Below are positions 36,694 to 49,364 of a stretch of 64,000 nucleotides of DNA, piece after piece. Each line of letters begins with the position of its first letter. Positions within the stretch are counted from its first letter, which is position 1. Source of the stretch: Heterobilharzia americana (Eukaryota > Platyhelminthes > Trematoda > Strigeidida > Schistosomatidae); the NCBI GenBank assembly GCA_944470555.2, contig OX104127.1:97054708-97118707 (forward strand), in the 5' to 3' direction. A program made the position numbers and the translations under genes. The notes under the pieces are model-generated. The model saw nothing but the letters and a program-made list of their open reading frames with translations. It was not told the origin of the DNA and made no database searches.

Positions 36694-39600
36694 TCACGGA
36701 TGTTCTAGTTCTTCAGGACGTATAGGCCTTGTTAACGGTATGATAGATTTCTTAAGCACATCCATTGATAGTGCTTTCCTCATATCTGAAACAATAATGA
36801 GTCAGCAAAAAACAAACAATGTGATTTACAGGTGTAACAAAATTAACATGAACTATATCACTTAGCAAAATAAAAGTTATTGACCAATTTGCGAAGCATC
36901 AGCTATGCGCATAAGTGGAATAAGATTTACTTCTTTTACAGTTCTGATACAGAACGTTACCAAAACCTGCACAATGCCGTAGAGCACTTCATTGTCTGTG
37001 AGTTGAATTTGTCCAGAATTATTCTACGGTACCATCTTACCATCTTATAGGTGTAAAAAGATGGCTAGCATTTAAAGCTTTAGCTAGTCGTGCTTTCTTA
37101 AGTTTAAGGAGAGTTGAAGGATCGACATCAACGTTCCATTTAAGTTTATGCTAGATGCTGGGCAACTGAAGTGTGTTTGTGAGCCAGTTGAACTGTACGT
37201 CAACTTACTCTACCCAAGGTTTTAGCCGTATTTCCTAAGAGGTTATCAGTGGCCTATCCTTCTCGCTGATGATCTCACTCACCATCGTCTTCTTGCTGGT
37301 ATCCTGATTAAGTAGTTGCCGAGTGTTGCTCAAAGCTGATGCGTTCTCCGTCTTTTCCGCCTTCGCCACTCACCACTGCGAGGACTCTTGGTCAATTTAC
37401 GTTTAAGTTCCCTTAGCTCTTCATTGTGGTCAGAGCCAACTGGAACCAGTCTTTTCGCATTAATCAGTTCGGATGACGTTGTAGAAATCCAATGACACCC
37501 TCTAACCTTCGCATGCAGGTTACCTACTGTCTTCACCGCTGTTTCTACGGCCGACCTAACACCACGCCAGTTATCCTCAGGATGAACATTGCTGTCACTT
37601 TTAGATAAATCCTAACCCAGGTCCGCCCTCAATACGTTCTCATCCTCTAATCGAGCACCGGCTGGCCTTATTGCCACCTAGTTTTCTGCGACTTTTAAGG
37701 CGCAGCTCGTACTAGCGCATGAACGAAGTTAGACTGGTACTCCAGAAAGAGCGTCAATCCCCGACGATGACTCATAACAATGTGATCTATCTGTGTTTAT
37801 CGTTGATTTCAGGTCGGCGGACGCCATGTGAGACAGTGTCTCTCCCTTTCTTCATAGTTAGCGCTGGCCAGAATGTCGGGGCAAAAGTACAACAGAAGGT
37901 CACCATTATCGGCTTGTTCGGTTGGGATTCCAAAAATACCATCTGAGTATGTTTCTCTCTGACTTAGCCTACCCACTTGTGCTTTGAAATCACTTCCTAC
38001 GAAAACCACGTCTGAACGTTTAGTTCTCAGTAGGGGGCTACACAGTTCTCACTTCATCGGAGCTGTAGTCAGTGGGTGTGTAAGCAGAGGTTGCAAAGAG
38101 ACAATGCTTAATCTCGGTGTTTTTCGAGTTCTTAGTGCACCACTCAGTCAAACAGCATACAGTCTAGTGTCAACGGGGATCCAGTGTATGAGTGCACTTT
38201 CTGTTTTAGGACTTGATGCTATGCCTACACCTACAAGACCGCGAGAACTAGCCATCGAAAGTCCAGGAAAAAGAAAGGTGAGTTTCGCAGACACACCATA
38301 TTGGTCCGGTGAGGTTAAGTGAGTAACCACAGCACACGTCCATGGCTTGAGATGTCAGGGTTTCGGCTAGCGAAGCTTGCTGGTTGATGTGATGGAGGGT
38401 GTGGACACTGTTAGTTCCGTTACATAATTTGGAGCGCGTTTACAGGACATTATAAGTACTATCTCTTCAATAAGGATGGTGAGGAAGAGGTTTGCATATT
38501 AGAGTAGTTAAGAGTGATGTAGGATCATTGGCGTATATATTTGTTCGTTGTGTTATATATGAATACTGGTGCTAGCTGGGTGAGGTGAATAACGACAATC
38601 TACTTGGCTCATCTGTTTCAGGCGTATTACATGTCAATGCCTGTTTCGAAAGTTTGAAGAACATTATCTATAAATCACTAGATATTATATGTTGCTGGTG
38701 TATATATAGTTGTTATTTCGAATGATGGCGCTCACAGACTTCGAATAAATTAAGTCTTGAAAACTTGGAGTAAACAGCAGTTGTCTCATGTTATATTGAA
38801 ACTCCTGACTTCTAACCACCCCAACTTTCTAGTGTGTAAAAAATCTTGAACTGTGGTATGTAGAACCGAGCAATCGCATACAGGTCAATGCATAAGAGGA
38901 TTGGAAAATCTACTATGCTATAGATGTTTTCAGCATTCGGTTGATAATTTGATGATTAGACCTACTGCGTTTATTCAACCTGACTTTATGTTTAAATTGA
39001 AGGCCAATATGAGAAACAGATAGTTCAATATCACAGTGTTGCACATAACTGCACCGGTTCAAGTTGCCACACGTTGCAGTAGCATGCAGAGAATAAGTGG
39101 ACAGAAAAAGACTGATATCAAAGTTGGCAAAAGGTGTTCGGAAGGACAGAGGTGAAAGAAATAATGGGTGGTGAGTGTATTCAGCACTTCGACAATGTCA
39201 AGAAGCGAATACATAGCTATGTCACACGGTCTCTTACCACTGATTCTCATCCTCTTAAGGACCATAGTCAAGCAAGTCGCCACGGCTAAGATCAACAGTC
39301 AGAGACTTCATGGACTGCTAGCACATCTTAGTCTGGTCACCATGAACCATTTTTCAGCGCTACCTTGCTAACATTGCACATCTAGGTGGGTGGTGGATCC
39401 ACATGTTTAAGCCACCTTAGTGAAGGTTCACAACTTCATTGGTTGACATGCCTATTACCCTTCGCCTAACCGCGACTTTCTCACTCGTTGATTTCACCAT
39501 ACGTTACTAAGGCAGCGAAGGCACCTACGACCCGAAACCTGTATTTTTTGATATGTTTTACTCTCGCCGTTTATGTCTCAAAGCAAGTGCAAGGGGGAAA

Positions 39601-42600
39601 ATAACGTCATCCACTACTTGGGAAAATGCAATGTTAGTATCTGAGACTCTAAAATGTTTATGTAAACGATACAAAATCAGGAGCTTTGTTTATATTTGAG
39701 ATGGAGGTGGACTTCTGATGAAGATGGATGTAGAAACGTGGTGTTTCAGAAATGTCTCACAACTAGTTATTTAATCGTGCACAACCTTATTATTTCACAT
39801 TGTTAATTACACAATGCACACTTTATGAATAGTAGCAGGCTATAGTGTGGCTTAGAAAATTGCAGTTATCTAGGAACGAAGTCCTCCTCTCAGTAGATAG
39901 GAAAAGCACAATAAGCTTTTTAAAAATGCATTTGGAAAGCAACTGAACTGTTTGCCTCATAGACTGAAAGCAGTCTAATTGCAGAATGATGCAAATAGAC
40001 AACATAATGCAGTCTCGTATAATGAATAGTGACCCAAAACCATCATGTGAGGCGAATTAGTACTAAGTTTTGTTCTAACCTCTTTGACTGAAGTACAGTT
40101 TGGAACCCTATTGTGGCGAAATACAGCTAACCTGCATATCTTGTCTGGTTTTGTCGGCCGGGCTTCAAAATATTACAAAAAGTGCAAAGCAGTGAGTCAT
40201 TCATCTAACTTTTAATGTGTAAGCAAATAACTTGTCAAGCCTATGTAAACAGCAAATAAGCTCCTTACATATGTAACACGATAAATTTGCAGTTCAACAG
40301 TAAATGAACTGGAGAGCATACTTAGCAGTTCATTTCATCATTAAGCAATAGGCATATACCATAATATGTAGACAGCTTTTTGAAAAACATTCGTATTTCC
40401 ATAATCCACTTACCGAAAGCATCTTCATCTTCAACTGAACCCCAGTAATAATTCAGTACCCTGCGATATATGATATAGCCCAGTTTAGAATATATATCTA
40501 TTCCTAGCTTATTAGAAGCACGTACAAATAGATCAACGTAGTAACAGCGTTTTCTAAAAATCGAGACAAGTATAAGTTTCATTTTAAAATGAATAAGTGG
40601 AATGCATAAAACTTTAGCTGTGACTGAAGTAAACAGTGGAAAGTTGAATTAATTTAATTGCTTAGTGAGGAAAATTTACTAGCATATAATAGTTTGTTCA
40701 CGTAAAACCCAAGTTATCTCAGCAATACAGAACGTCCTAATCAAGTTCGTTCTCTTTAGGTTTAAGTAGTTCCCCCTGCTAACAGTAAGTACAGAGAAAA
40801 AATCAAAGTAGTATACGAAGAACAGGTGGATTAGAAAGACTGGTTTCATAGTACACAAGCGTTTATGGGATGACAGAGACTTCAAAATTAAGGTTAGTCA
40901 AAACATTTAGGCTACAGAGGATGTCAAAGAGTGAATACATCTGCGCCAATGTGACTAATTTTCAGCCATGTCACTAAGAGACCTCAACAACTAATTCGTC
41001 GTCTTGCAGATCCCAGTCAGGTGGTTTACACATCCATATACGCCTCAGATCGATGATGGTTATGGACTTCATGCACTGGCGCCACGTCTAGATCTGGTCA
41101 CCCTGAGCTTTCTTCTAACATAATACAACTCCTAGCATTGCACGTCAAGGTAGGCGGTAGTTCAGCATCAGCAGTACATGTCTACGCCACATTAGTTGAT
41201 GAAGGTTCACAATCTCATCCCCCCACTTGCCTTTCTTGCCCAGTACCGTTCGCCTAACCTCAACATTTCTACCACGGTGGTTCCACCATACACGAACAAT
41301 GCTACGAAGACACGTGTGTTCGAAAACCTGTAACATTTTTGTCGTTCACTTTTATAGGTCATATCTTAGCCGTATAACAGGACAGAACAGACAGCAATGC
41401 AGTATACTCATCCTTTAATAGGTAGCCGAATATCTCGCCGGTGTAAAAGATAACGTAAGTGATCTCCATATTCCGACACTACTTCTTATGCTCAAAGTTA
41501 GACTAGTTGCAAACCAGTCCTGAAGCATCACCTAACATTTGACAGGCACGAAAAGCATAACAGACACAGCCATACTTCTGCTCAAGGTGTTCAAAAGACT
41601 ACATTCTGTGAGCGTCTTCACCCGGCAGGACAATACTGGTAACGATTCCACTTGCCATCATTTACTTCTTGCCGGTGTCCTGATTAAGCCTGAAAAGTTG
41701 CCAAGTTTTGCTGAGTGCTGATGCATTCTCCATATCTCTTGCCTTCACCATTCACCACTGTTTGCAACCAACGTGGAGACTCCTGGTTGACTTACGTTTA
41801 ACTTGTTTTCGGTCTTTATTGTGGTCAGAGCCAACTGGAATCAGTCTTTTTATATCAATCAGGTAGGATGCCGTTGCAGAAATCCAATGACGTCGTCTAA
41901 CGTTCGAGAGTAGGCTCTCTACTGTCTTTACCGCTGTTTCTACAGCCGACCTAATATCACACCAGGTTTCCATAGGATGAACACTGCTGTCGCGTCTCGA
42001 CTAATGCTTAGCTATCTCCTCCATGAGTAAGTACTTGGTGGCCCCATCTTCTAGTCGAGGACAGACAGGCTTTACTATCGCTTGTTTCCTGCGACAAGTA
42101 AGGTGCAGACATACACGTGCTAGTGATAGTGTGTGGTCGTAGTTCAAACAAGTACTCCAGAAGGAGCCGAAATCTACCGATGACTCATGGCAATATGATC
42201 TATCTGCGCTCATCGTAGATTTGAAATTAGCGGACGCTATATGAGACAGTAACCTCGCCTGGTTAACTAGTTTACTAGTTACTAGCCGGTCCTAAGCCCG
42301 GGTAAAGAGGGAAGGTTGGGCATAGGGCTAGCAACCCTACCCCGTAAAACAAATCTAACCGCTAAAGAAACTTCAAAGCACAAACAAAATATAAAAAATG
42401 AAAACAAACTTATTCCCCGCTGGAATCGGAGAGGCGAAATGACGCCAGTTGGTGAAAGCCTTCGGGAAGCCAATTGGCCGATGTGTCTTCTCTCGATGAA
42501 AGCGAAAGTAAACGTGGGGACATGGAATGTCCGCACCATGTTTGAACCCAGTAAGGCAGCCCAGATTGCAAAGGAGATGAGAAGGTATAACATCGAAGTG

Positions 42601-45600
42601 CTTGGGATTTGCGAAAGCAGATGGAATGGGAGTGGACTCTCCAAACTGTCAACTGGAGAATCAATAATCTACTCCGGTCACCCAGACGACAACCACGAGC
42701 ACACTGAGGGAGTGGCTATCATGATGTCCTCAAGAGCATCGAAGGCTCTCATGCAGTGGGAACCAATCTCCTCCAGGATCATGACAGCAAGATTCAACTC
42801 AAAAGGAAGAAAGGTCACAATCATACAATGTTATGCACCTACAAATAATGCAGAGCAAGAGAAAAAGGAGGAATTCTACAGACAACTTCAATCAACACTG
42901 GACAAGACGTCAGTTGGCGATATCAAAATTCTAATGGGCGACATGAATGCCAAACTGGGAGGGGACAACACGGGAAGAGAACTAACCATGGGTCGAGAGG
43001 CGCTAGGTGAAATGAATGAGAATGGAGAATTGTTTGCAGAATTCTGTGCATTCAACGATTTGGTGATTGGAGGCAGTGTGTTCAGGCACAAAGATATCCA
43101 CAAAGCGACATGGATTTCACCAGATGGACACACTAAAAATCAAATCGACTTTATCTCAATCTCAAGAAAATGGAGACGCAGTCTACTTAACACAAGGTCA
43201 AGAAGAGGAGCAGATGTAGGTTCAGACCACTATCTAGTGCAAGGAACCAAACTTCCAAATCAAGTTAAAAGCCTTCAAGGAAGCTGGTGATAGACCTCAA
43301 TTCAAGTACAACACTCGGAAACTGAAGGATGAAACTACAAAGGAGATCTTCACGGCAGCCATCAAGACAAAATGGGAGACATCGAGCAACATCCCTGAAG
43401 AAACCTGTGTGGAAGAACACTGGAAGTCTTTGAAAGCTATGTGGAAAGAAACCTGCACAACAGTATTAGGAAGGAAGAAGAAAGAAGACAAGGAATGGAT
43501 CTCGACGGATACCTGGAAGCTGATAGAGGAGAGGAGGATGGTGAAGCAGAAGATAAACCAGTGCAAGGATGCTCAACGACAAGAGGAACTGAGCACAATG
43601 TATAAAACACTGAACAAAGAAGTGAAGAAGAGTGCACGCAAAGACAAAAGACACTTCTACGAAACACTGGCAAGTGAAGCAGAACAGGCTGCAGGTAAGA
43701 GAGACCTGACGACATTGTATCAAATAACCAGGTTGCTATCAGGGAAGAGACCAACACAGATGAAACCAATAAAAGATGAAGAAGGAAATTTAATTACAAA
43801 AGAAGAGAAACAGAGGAAACGATGGGCCGACCACTTCAAGAAGCTCTTGAATCGACCACCACCTGCACTTCGTCCAGAAATACCACCTGCAGCCGCTGAA
43901 CTACAAGTGAACATTAATCCCCCAACGAAAATGGAAGTCCTGAACGCCATAAAGCTACTGAAATGCGGGAAAGCAGCAGGACCAGATGGAATACCGCCAG
44001 AAGCACTGAGAACAGATGCAGAGACAACAGCGGACATGCTCACACCACTATTGCAGAAGGTGTGGAAGGAAGAGAAGGTACCTGACGATTGGAAGAAGGG
44101 TTACCTTGTCAAACTGCCGAAGAAGGGAGACCTCAGTGCTTGCAAGAACTGGCGCGGAATCACTCTCCTGTCCACCCCAAGTAAAATATTAAGCCGCATC
44201 ATCCTAGAGAGGCTTAAAGACGCACTGGATTCAAAACTACGACCGGAACAGGCAGGCTTCAGGAAGTACAAATCATGTGCCGACCAAATTGCAACGCGTC
44301 GCATCATCATAGAACAGAGCATAGAATGGCAATCAGCTCTCTACCTCAACTTCATCGACTTTGAGAAGGCCTTTGACAGCGTCGACCGAGAAGTAATTTG
44401 GAAACTGCTTCAATACTACGGAGTACCGCAAACCTTTATCCGCCTCATTCAACAACTATATGAAGATGCCACATGCCAAGTAATTCACAATGGGAAGCTC
44501 AGTGATGCCTTTGAAGTGAAGACAGGAGTGAAACAAGGTTGCCTACTATCCCCCATGATATTCCTTATTGTGGTGGACTGGATCATGCAGCAAACAGTAG
44601 GCAGCGAGAAGAGGGGGATACACTGGACGACGGAAAAGAACCTAGAAGACTTGGATTTCGCCGATGACTTGTGCCTAATGTCACACAAACTTGAAGATCT
44701 GCAGGCAAAAACTAACAAGTTGATAGAAGAGGCAGCGAAGACGGGACTTCAGGTGAATATAGAGAAGACAGAAGTGATGAAGATACCGCACCACCACCAT
44801 CAACAACAACAACAACAAACTCCAATCACTGTCAACGGGAGAAACTTAAAGGAAGTAACCTCCTTCACTTATCTAGGAAGCACTGTTTCAACTACAGGCG
44901 GGACGGACGAGGACGTCAAAGTCAGAATCGGAAAAGCAAGACAGGCGTTCATTAGCCTGAAACCAGTGTGGAGATCTTCTGCACTCAGCATACGGAACAA
45001 GATACGGATTTTCAACACCAACGTCAAGTCAGTGCTCTTGTATGGCTCAGAGACTTGGCGCGTCACGAAAGGCATTTCCAATAAACTACAGACATTCATC
45101 AACAACTGCTTACGCTCGCTGCTGAAGATCAGATGGCCAGAAAAAATAAGCAACAAGGAACTCTGGGAACGAACCAACCAAGAACCTATCACGCAACAAA
45201 TATGCAGGAAGAAGTGGAGATGGATTGGCCATGCACTGAGAAGGCCGACTGAGGACATCACGCGTCAGGCCCTCGAGTGGAATCCCCATGGGAAGCGACG
45301 AGTTGGACGTCCGAGGGTGACATGGAGGAGGTCGTGCGAGGAGGAAATGAGGGCTTGTGGGCTGTCGTGGGACCAGGTTCAAAAGATCTCAGAGAACAGA
45401 GGTCACTGGAGGCGTGCTACTGAAGCCCTATGTTCCACTAGGAACCCAAGGGACTAATAATAATAATAATAAAAATAATATGAGACAGTGCCTCTCTTTA
45501 TGCTTAAAGTCAATGCCGGCTAACAACAAGTGATTGTGAGAACGAAATCGTAACATACGATCACCCTTGTCGGCTCGTTGGTATGGAATTCCGTAGATAC

Positions 45601-48023
45601 CTGAAAGATGCCCTTCCGATTGTCTCAGCTTCCCTAATTCAGCGCTAAAGTCGCCTGACACAATGACATCTAAATGCCTTGGTTTCTGTAGCAAAGTTGA
45701 CAGCTTTTCATAGAATTAATCCTTCGCGTCATCCAAACTACAATCAGTGGGTGAGTAGGCGGAGGTTACGAATAGACATCGGTTAGTCTCACGATCCTTT
45801 CTAGTTTCTACAGATCCATTTAGTCGAACCACATATAGACAACTGTTGACTGGCATCCAGTTGAGAAGCGTACTTTCAGCCCTACAGCTGTGATATGCCT
45901 ACACCAGCGAGCCCACACCAGAGCTAGCTACTGAGCCTTGGGATACTTGTAAAATGAATTTCGAAGATTTACTACTATGGCTAGGTGAGGTCAACTTAAC
46001 AACCACACTCAGGTCCTTTATACGTGCCTCAGAGATATAGCGCGCATCCGTGGCTCGAGACTGCAGAGTTCTGGCAAGCGACGCCTGCTGTCCGATTTGG
46101 TGAAGAGTAAGGCCATTGAAGGCCCCAGTATGAAATCGCTGGTGGGATCTCAGGATACTAGAAAATGAGGTTTTCATGACTTTGATCGTTGGTAATGACC
46201 TGAGTGAGAGATTGAGGAAGTTGTAAGAGGCTTGATAATAATTTCAGATGAAGGCAAAGGAGGAGACAGGTTTGAGGAGGACGAGTTGTGTTTGATTGGG
46301 TCTCGTGTACTACTGGAAGCGTGTGGGCAGCTGACACTTCCCCGGTGCCCACAACGTGGAAGATTATTGCTTCTGTTAGTACCTGAATGGAGAGACGTTT
46401 TGCGTAACCGCAAAGCCTATGGCACGGCTGCTTGAAGCCTGTCGCACACAGCCTTTTGAGGATTGTTGGTATGAAATTCGACTGTTCCACAGCCGGACAG
46501 AAAAAACCCATACCACCATCACGACAAGACCGTTAGGCAGGGAGGAGCCTGCTATTTCTATGGTCATTGTGTGTAAACATTCATTACAAATATATTTACA
46601 ATAAACTGATTCTCTCCACAATGCACACATTTTTTATGGATATAATTCAGTGAAAGTTCATAAAATTTTCAAAATTACGAAGATGACGAGTTTACATATC
46701 TACATCATTGATACCAGTTTTGAGCCATATATTAACCAGTCTCTAACTATTTATGTCTTAGATCTCTGGGACCCCAGTCAGCTAACTTCCAAGACTTACC
46801 CATACTCAGATGATTTTTGAATAAGCGCCATATATCAGTCTGATCATCTTCAACGTTCTCTTCCCTTAATCCCCACTTCAGCTAACGTCACACATGGAGG
46901 CAGACGGTACCCTGGCATTTACAACAAATGTCCTAGCCACCTACGTCAGTGAATGTGTACGGCAAAATTAACTGACTTATTATCTTACATCCAGTTTCGA
47001 TATTGCTCATCCAGTGGTTGCATCACATAAGAGCAACCCTAATCTCATGATAAAATACTCGTCTTTTACTCTCAAAGAGATATGTCCCACACTCATACAA
47101 CAGGACAGAGTGAACAGTTGATCAGTATACTCAACAATTTGATAGAGCGTCGGAAATGTCATTGGTGCCAGAGATCGTGTAAGTTAGTAAATACCGAACA
47201 GACCTTCTATATCCTAACTGAGATCTCAGTAACCTATCAAGTGAACCGATATACGATAGTTGATGCGCACTACTTCTTGCTAATTGGTTGTTTCACAATA
47301 GTGTTATGCCATTTGTCTCCGGTATTATTCTGTCAGTTAAGTTTGTGATGTTGCCACTACGTTAGACCAGTCTGCCTCACTACTGAGAGTCAACAAGCAC
47401 GAGACCTACTTTCAGACTTTTCTACTGATTGGAGTGATAGCGTATAGCTGTAAATCGACCAGTGTATTGGCTCATCATATGCATATATTCTTACGAAGAC
47501 CTCAGGTACATTAGCATAAATATGACCAGTATTCAAGGTGCATTTAGAATGACTATTCACACAGTATCTGGGACTAAAAAGTGAAAGAAGCAAACAACTA
47601 AGGTCGACATGGTTTTTATGCTAAAATCTAACAAAATTAAGGTGGCATAACACAAAGAAAAAAAGTTCCCTTTTGATCTTACCGTTCAGAAGTTTCCTCC
47701 AATTCCAGCATTAGTTGAGTAGCTAATCCTAGACGACGATATTCAGGAGCCACTGATAATGCAGTGACATGACCATGCCAATCGGTCCCATGACCCTCTG
47801 ATTTCGCCATCATATAACCCATAAGTCGTTGACAAGAAGATGGTATTGATGCTTCTTTGCGTGATGGAACTGTACAACCCTTTACGTTCTGTTCGATATC
47901 AGAGTGTACAACATTTGAAAAGCTTTCAGAAGTCATTTTGAAACAGTTAAGTGTAGGTGATTCTAACACTCGCATATACTCTGGCCATTTCGCTAAATAA
48001 TGCAGATAAAAACTGATACTATA
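36694..48023 (-). CDS. NAA20: NatB catalytic subunit NAA20, last three exons
   Basis: This GNAT-family enzyme transfers acetyl from acetyl-CoA to N-termini starting Met-Asp, Met-Glu, Met-Asn or Met-Gln in the cytosolic NatB complex. Minus-strand exons are 48023-47683 (341 bp), 40553-40414 (140 bp) and 36785-36694 (92 bp, stop TGA). Donors and acceptors are GT/AG, and phases 2 and 1 match, giving 190 codons. Conserved blocks are 'FYLHYLAKWPEYM', 'WHGHVTALSVAPEYRRLGLA' (containing the acetyl-CoA loop RRLGLA), 'YYVDLFVRASN' and 'DMRKALS'. The tail 'IIPLTRPIRPEEL' resembles the human C-terminus. About 26 N-terminal residues are missing; no first exon was recognised up to 64000. An insertion of about 40 residues lies between 'VLESP' and 'LMGYMMAKSEG'. 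Introns of 7.1 and 3.6 kb are filled with mobile elements. Confidence 0.93.
37060..38410 (-). mobile_element. Family-B copy B4, 5' half only
   Basis: On the minus strand the endonuclease begins with 'VFVGSDFKAQVGRL' and runs to 'ERHCLTWRPP' near 37815. It is followed by the linker ('RGCHWISTTSSELI' near 37500) and a pre-RT block ('WNVDVDPSTLLKL' near 37130). RT is absent. It lies in the sense direction in the last intron of NAA20. Its first 490 bp are the near-identical twin of B3. Confidence 0.75.
37921..38410 (-). repeat. 490-bp near-identical block, copy in B4
   Basis: Partner of 34119-34608 (488/490), in the same orientation and offset by 3,802 bp. Confidence 0.93.
39000..39670 (-). mobile_element. 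Family-B fragment B9, 3' end
   Basis: The nucleotide landmarks of the family 3' region and C-terminus occur in the right order on the minus strand: 'gtcaagaagcgaatacat', 'catggactgctagcacat' and a thumb-like region near 39450. Coding frames are destroyed. It lies within the last NAA20 intron. Confidence 0.55.
40690..42238 (-). mobile_element. Family-B copy B5, 3' part
   Basis: On the minus strand, the end of the endonuclease lies at 42213-42010 ('DFGSFWSTCLNYDH'), and the linker at 41970-41650 ('RRHWISATASYLI'). An internal deletion joins the linker to the end of the RT palm ('GEDAHRM' near 41610). The thumb and C-terminus follow at 41450-41140 ('RSIVRVWWNHRG') and then the 3' untranslated region. 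RTE copy 2 at 42251-45477 separates this part from the 5' part at 45490-46190. Confidence 0.75.
42239..42250. repeat. Target-site duplication, RTE copy 2 (left)
   Basis: The 12-mer atatgagacagt is repeated exactly at 45478-45489. In the uninterrupted family-B copy B4 the same site (37829-37837, 'gtgagacag') is continuous, which confirms that the element landed inside the family-B endonuclease. Confidence 0.92.
42251..45477 (+). mobile_element. Full-length RTE-clade non-LTR retrotransposon, copy 2
   Basis: This is a complete 3.2-kb element with 5' end 'aacctcgcctggttaac' and a TAA-type tail at 45454-45477, flanked by a perfect 12-bp target-site duplication. It is almost identical to the minus-strand element at 8998-12222. 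It lies in the 7.1-kb intron of NAA20, antisense to that gene and nested in family-B copy B5. No LTRs, no separate ORF1. Confidence 0.95.
42439..45457 (+). pseudogene. RTE endonuclease-reverse transcriptase, one frameshift
   Basis: It is a single frame of about 1,000 codons, apart from a 4-bp insertion near 43249. That insertion lies just after the catalytic endonuclease block 'GSDHYLVQGT' and throws the frame off until 43290. From about 43260 the RT frame is open without a break to the stop at 45457, including the junction near 44300 where copy 1 is shifted. Endonuclease motifs are GTWNVRTM, ICESRW, GDMNAKLG and GSDHYLV. RT motifs are FIDFEKAFDSVDRE, GVKQGC and DFADDL. A run of four His and six Gln codons lies at about 44790-44818. 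The start is probably ATG 42439 ('MTPVGES'); an open frame continues upstream without ATG. One indel from coding means either very recent decay or a silent master copy elsewhere. Confidence 0.92.
45478..45489. repeat. Target-site duplication, RTE copy 2 (right)
   Basis: Exact copy of 42239-42250. Confidence 0.92.
45490..46190 (-). mobile_element. Family-B copy B5, 5' part
   Basis: The minus-strand endonuclease start 'DVIVSGDFSAELGKL' lies near 45660. 'GIPYQRADKGDRMLRF' and 'FKHKERHCL' run up to the RTE insertion at 45489. It continues in the same element at 42238. The upstream part to 46190 matches the family 5' end only weakly. Confidence 0.75.
46191..46679. other. Intronic, no recognised feature
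   Basis: Overlapping frames of 60-117 codons occur on both strands without motifs. It lies in the NAA20 intron. Confidence 0.4.
46680..47130 (-). mobile_element. Family-B fragment B8, 3' end, strongly decayed
   Basis: Nucleotide landmarks of the family-B C-terminus and 3' region are recognisable in minus orientation ('gggaccccagtcagct', 'tcgatattgctcat', 'acaacaggacagag'). No frame remains. Confidence 0.5.
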
Positions 48024-49364
48024 CTGTTGTTTGCATTCACAAAAATACAATAGTAGTAAGTTAAGGAAACATAATATTGGTATTATGTCATCATGAAGAC
48101 AAGAGAAGTCATTATTGGTAAACCCCAAAATAATGAAGCCTGGGTTTGACTCTATAAGAGGAGTTACTTCATGATTCATTCGATATAAAATGCATACACC
48201 TGTGAAATAATAGTCATTACAAAGATGACTGTACAAAACTACTAATTCTATTAGGAAAAACTGAGCATTTTATGCTGATCACTTAAACATTTATTCAAAA
48301 GATATGTTTCGAGATACGGACATAACTAGGGTTTTAGTTAAAGGATACAGTTTCTGTGTACATATCCAGGTTACTACAATAAAAATAGGAAAAGAGTATG
48401 ACTGATGACCAAATAGTTCTCACACATTTTTTATTAAACAATAAAAACTAACATATTCGTGACACTTCAAAACTGAATACAAGAATCTGAATGTACGTTT
48501 CACACCTGAATGTAGCAAAATAAGACTCTATTGTGCAAGCAAGTCTACCGTAAAGGGAAGTTCACAGCATTAATAAGACGAAGAATCTAAAAGACATCTT
48601 CAGGTTACTTAGGAATAGGCACACTCAGATGAACCCCACGTAACGGATGATTTTCAAGGCGCGAGAAAACAGGATCACAAATTTAAATCAATGCTAAGTA
48701 TCAAATTAGTATTTCTGGCAATGTCTATGTACTGCAACCAGCTAATAGGTATGTCTTTAAAAATAAGAAATATTTATATACGTGAAAGATACTAATATGT
48801 AGGTATGAACTGATGAATAAAACTCTCAAAAAGTCAAGTTGCAGACAATTTAATCGATACGGTCGTTCTTCAGCAATCAAGTAACCACTTATTGGTAATA
48901 AGTCCGAATACCTGAAGCTTAAACATAGCATACCAAGAAGATTAGGATAGATTTACATCTGCTTTCAAATAAACGATTTAAGTGACGGTACCAAAAGAAT
49001 GTCCATTGGTCCAACGTAACTTTGATGGTGATCACGAATCCGTCATAGGGTGATGATTAGTGAATTAATGACCCAATAAAATACATCATAACCCTTTATG
49101 TTTTAGTTTTTCGTCTGCATAAGGTAAGCATTATTCTGAATACCGTCAACATGGAACCTATATTGTCGTATAGAAAACATCCCACTAAACGTTTTGTTTT
49201 CTGCATAATAATACCAAGTCATTCAAACGGAGTAAGAAGTATCCTAGTACCATTATATGCCACAAACTAGGCTTAGAGAAAACTGTGTTGCACGTCATAA
49301 ATTCAATGTAAATATAAAACTCACCAGAAGCAGACAACTGATATTTCAAAACTAACTCTTAAAC
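48024..49364. other. Upstream NAA20 intron, no feature
   Basis: A+T-rich sequence upstream of the first NAA20 exon seen. I looked for the missing N-terminal exon ('NLDPLTET'-like) on the minus strand here and further right and did not find it. Confidence 0.5.
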
